Shown here: positions 62,933 through 64,000 of the stretch, in pieces
Layout of the letters: every line of letters begins with the position of its first letter
Numbering within the stretch: position 1 is the first letter of the stretch
Source of the DNA: JANQFM01 sp035471925
Lineage (GTDB): Bacteria > Acidobacteriota > UBA6911 > RPQK01 > DATIPO01
DNA: 64,000 bases
Assembly: GCA_035471925.1 (NCBI GenBank)
Contig: DATIPO010000005.1
Location: 43,230 to 107,229, forward strand
Direction of reading: 5' to 3'
Position numbers and translations under genes: made by a program
The notes under the pieces: generated by a model
Seen by the model: only the letters and a program-made list of their open reading frames with translations
Databases searched by the model: none
Told to the model about the DNA's origin: nothing

Positions 62933-63570
62933 GCAGCTTTACCGAATGGGGCTGGCCGGCGCTCTTTCTGTTAGGCGCCTACCACGGGATCAACCCCGGA
63001 ATGGGTTGGCTTTTCGCCGTTGCGCTGGGCATGCAGGAGCGCAGCAGCAGAGCGGTCTGGCGTGCCTTGCCACCCATCGCCCTGGGACACGCGATCTCCA
63101 TAGCGGCCATGGTGGCTGTGGCGACCCTGGTGCAGGCGGTGATTCCCTTCTGGTGGTTGAAGATAGGGATGGCCGGACTGCTCCTCGCGCTGGGTCTGCA
63201 GCGCCTGTTGCGCAGCCGCCATCCCCGCTTTGGAGGCATGCAGGTGGGCTTCCGCGATTTGACCATCTGGTCGTTTCTCATGGCGTCCGCCCACGGCGCC
63301 GGCTTGATGGTGCTCCCCCTCCTTTACGGTACGCCGCTGGGGGAGGGGGCGCCCTCCGCGTCGGGGCACCATCACGGTGAGGTGAGCGGCCAACTGGGCC
63401 TGCTTGCCGTCCTGGTGCACACGGCGGGATACCTGATCGTGACCGGAGCCGTCGCCTGGGTGGTTTATGAAAAGCTGGGGCTGGCCCTTTTGAGGCGCGC
63501 CTGGCTCAACCTCGACCTTCTCTGGTCGCTGGCGCTGATCGCTACCGGCTTCTTGGTTTTGTTGATCTGA
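62929..63570 (+). CDS. His-containing integral membrane protein, possible metal transporter
   Basis: 213 residues from a GTG overlapping the SBP56 stop by 4 bases. Six membrane segments. Histidines lie in or near the membrane: GAYHGINPGMGW, GHAISIAA, SAHGAGLM and a loop GHHHGEV, then VHTAGY. The pattern recalls nickel/cobalt or copper transporters in style, but I do not recognise the exact family. Coupling to a metal-dependent SBP56 protein suggests metal supply. That role is inferred. Confidence 0.8.
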   Translation: MSSFTEWGWPALFLLGAYHGINPGMGWLFAVALGMQERSSRAVWRALPPIALGHAISIAAMVAVATLVQAVIPFWWLKIGMAGLLLALGLQRLLRSRHPRFGGMQVGFRDLTIWSFLMASAHGAGLMVLPLLYGTPLGEGAPSASGHHHGEVSGQLGLLAVLVHTAGYLIVTGAVAWVVYEKLGLALLRRAWLNLDLLWSLALIATGFLVLLI

Positions 63571-63590
63571 GCCGAAAGGACTCTATCTAA

Positions 63591-64000
63591 ATGAGTGAGA
63601 CAATCGGATTCATCGTCATCATCGTCCTCTACACCGTCATCGGACTGATGGCAGCCGCGGGCACTTCCAGGGTATCGAAGCGAATCTTCGCGCCCAGGTC
63701 AGAGCAGATCTTCTACGGCCTGTTCCTGATCATGATCGCCGCTTTCTATCTGGCCTTCACGGCCTACTTCGGGATGGAGTCGGCCTGGACCCTCGAGTCA
63801 GCCGCCGTGCTGCTCTTCCTGCTGCTCGGCCTGCTGGGCACCCGCGTGTCATGGCTGCTGATCATCGGCTATCCCCTCCACGGCATCTGGGACATCCTCC
63901 ACGAGCTCGAAGCCCATGCCGACTTATCCCTCTTCCAATCAGGCCGCCTCACCGCCATCCCCCTGGCCTACGGAATCTTCTGCCTCGCCTACGACTTCTC
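63591..64000 (+). CDS. Membrane protein, 3' partial
   Basis: An ATG at 63591 with GAAAGGA ten bases upstream opens a frame that runs past the window end (136 codons seen). Four hydrophobic segments are visible, with the stretch YPLHGIWDILHELEAH in a loop carrying His and Glu. No family is recognised with confidence. It follows the SBP56-coupled membrane protein by 20 bases, so it is probably in the same operon. Confidence 0.75.
   Translation, partial: MSETIGFIVIIVLYTVIGLMAAAGTSRVSKRIFAPRSEQIFYGLFLIMIAAFYLAFTAYFGMESAWTLESAAVLLFLLLGLLGTRVSWLLIIGYPLHGIWDILHELEAHADLSLFQSGRLTAIPLAYGIFCLAYDF

Overview
The window is about 62-65 percent GC by eye and reads as chromosomal DNA of a free-living, respiring, Gram-negative bacterium, most likely an acidobacterium (phylum Acidobacteriota). 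The basis is gene style rather than a marker gene: a serine/threonine kinase fused to a TolB-like and TPR periplasmic half, TonB-dependent receptors with an N-terminal carboxypeptidase-regulatory-like domain, a planctomycete-type cytochrome c, an S9 peptidase with a beta-propeller, a GH63-like glucosidase and a 56-kDa selenium-binding protein. There is no rRNA, tRNA, CRISPR array, insertion sequence or phage gene.

Layout. 0-3.2 kb: 3' part of B12-dependent methionine synthase (metH). 3.2-5.7 kb: minus-strand operon of a 61-residue protein, a triheme cytochrome c and a cytochrome b562-like protein, followed by a small Cys-rich exported protein. 6.1-10.1 kb: AsmA-like protein, a fused E1 alpha-beta 2-oxoacid dehydrogenase and a FabD-like acyltransferase. 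10.3-16.0 kb: flavin reductase, the receptor-like kinase, an enoyl-CoA hydratase and an FHA-GAF-PP2C phosphatase. 16.0-19.1 kb: heme O synthase, an orphan solute-binding lipoprotein and an NfuA-type Fe-S carrier. 19.4-24.6 kb: a large radical SAM protein resembling the tetraether/membrane-spanning lipid synthase family, mobB, an unknown protein and a TPR-thioredoxin protein. 24.9-32.5 kb: a cobalamin uptake and salvage island (btuD, btuC, cobO, btuF, a small Cys-rich exported peptide, a cobalamin riboswitch, btuB, cobT). 32.6-42.2 kb: a membrane-anchored protein with a HipA/PI3K-like kinase domain, a PqqB-like hydrolase, an S9 peptidase, a sodium:solute symporter with a small partner, an AlkD-like protein and an amino-acid permease. 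42.2-58.2 kb: a long minus-strand run with an Oar-like TonB receptor, an ECF sigma/anti-sigma pair, a GMC oxidoreductase, a broken NDH-2 remnant, DoxX, an SMP-30 protein, a 5'-truncated cupin, a DM13 protein, an esterase, a double VOC protein, an aquaporin with a Cys-rich tail, an SDR dehydrogenase and a GH63-like glucosidase. 58.4-64 kb: an OmpA-family protein behind a near-consensus sigma-54 promoter, a serine hydrolase, the SBP56 protein and two membrane proteins, the last cut by the window edge.

How the genes work together. The clearest system is B12 economy: import across both membranes (btuB, btuF, btuC, btuD), adenosylation (cobO), lower-ligand activation (cobT), a riboswitch in front of btuB, and a B12-dependent enzyme (metH) 20 kb away. 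Respiration and redox form a second theme: cytochrome c, b562, heme O synthase, NfuA and DM13. The long 46-58 kb run looks like a stress or carbohydrate-oxidation region that has also undergone gene decay. The best leads for unfamiliar biology are the radical SAM protein with a terminator-like hairpin in its leader, the E1-acyltransferase pair, the apparently extracytoplasmic kinase-like protein, the sigma-54-driven OmpA protein, and the two small Cys-rich exported proteins. I did not find a self-evident new multi-gene defence or mobile system.
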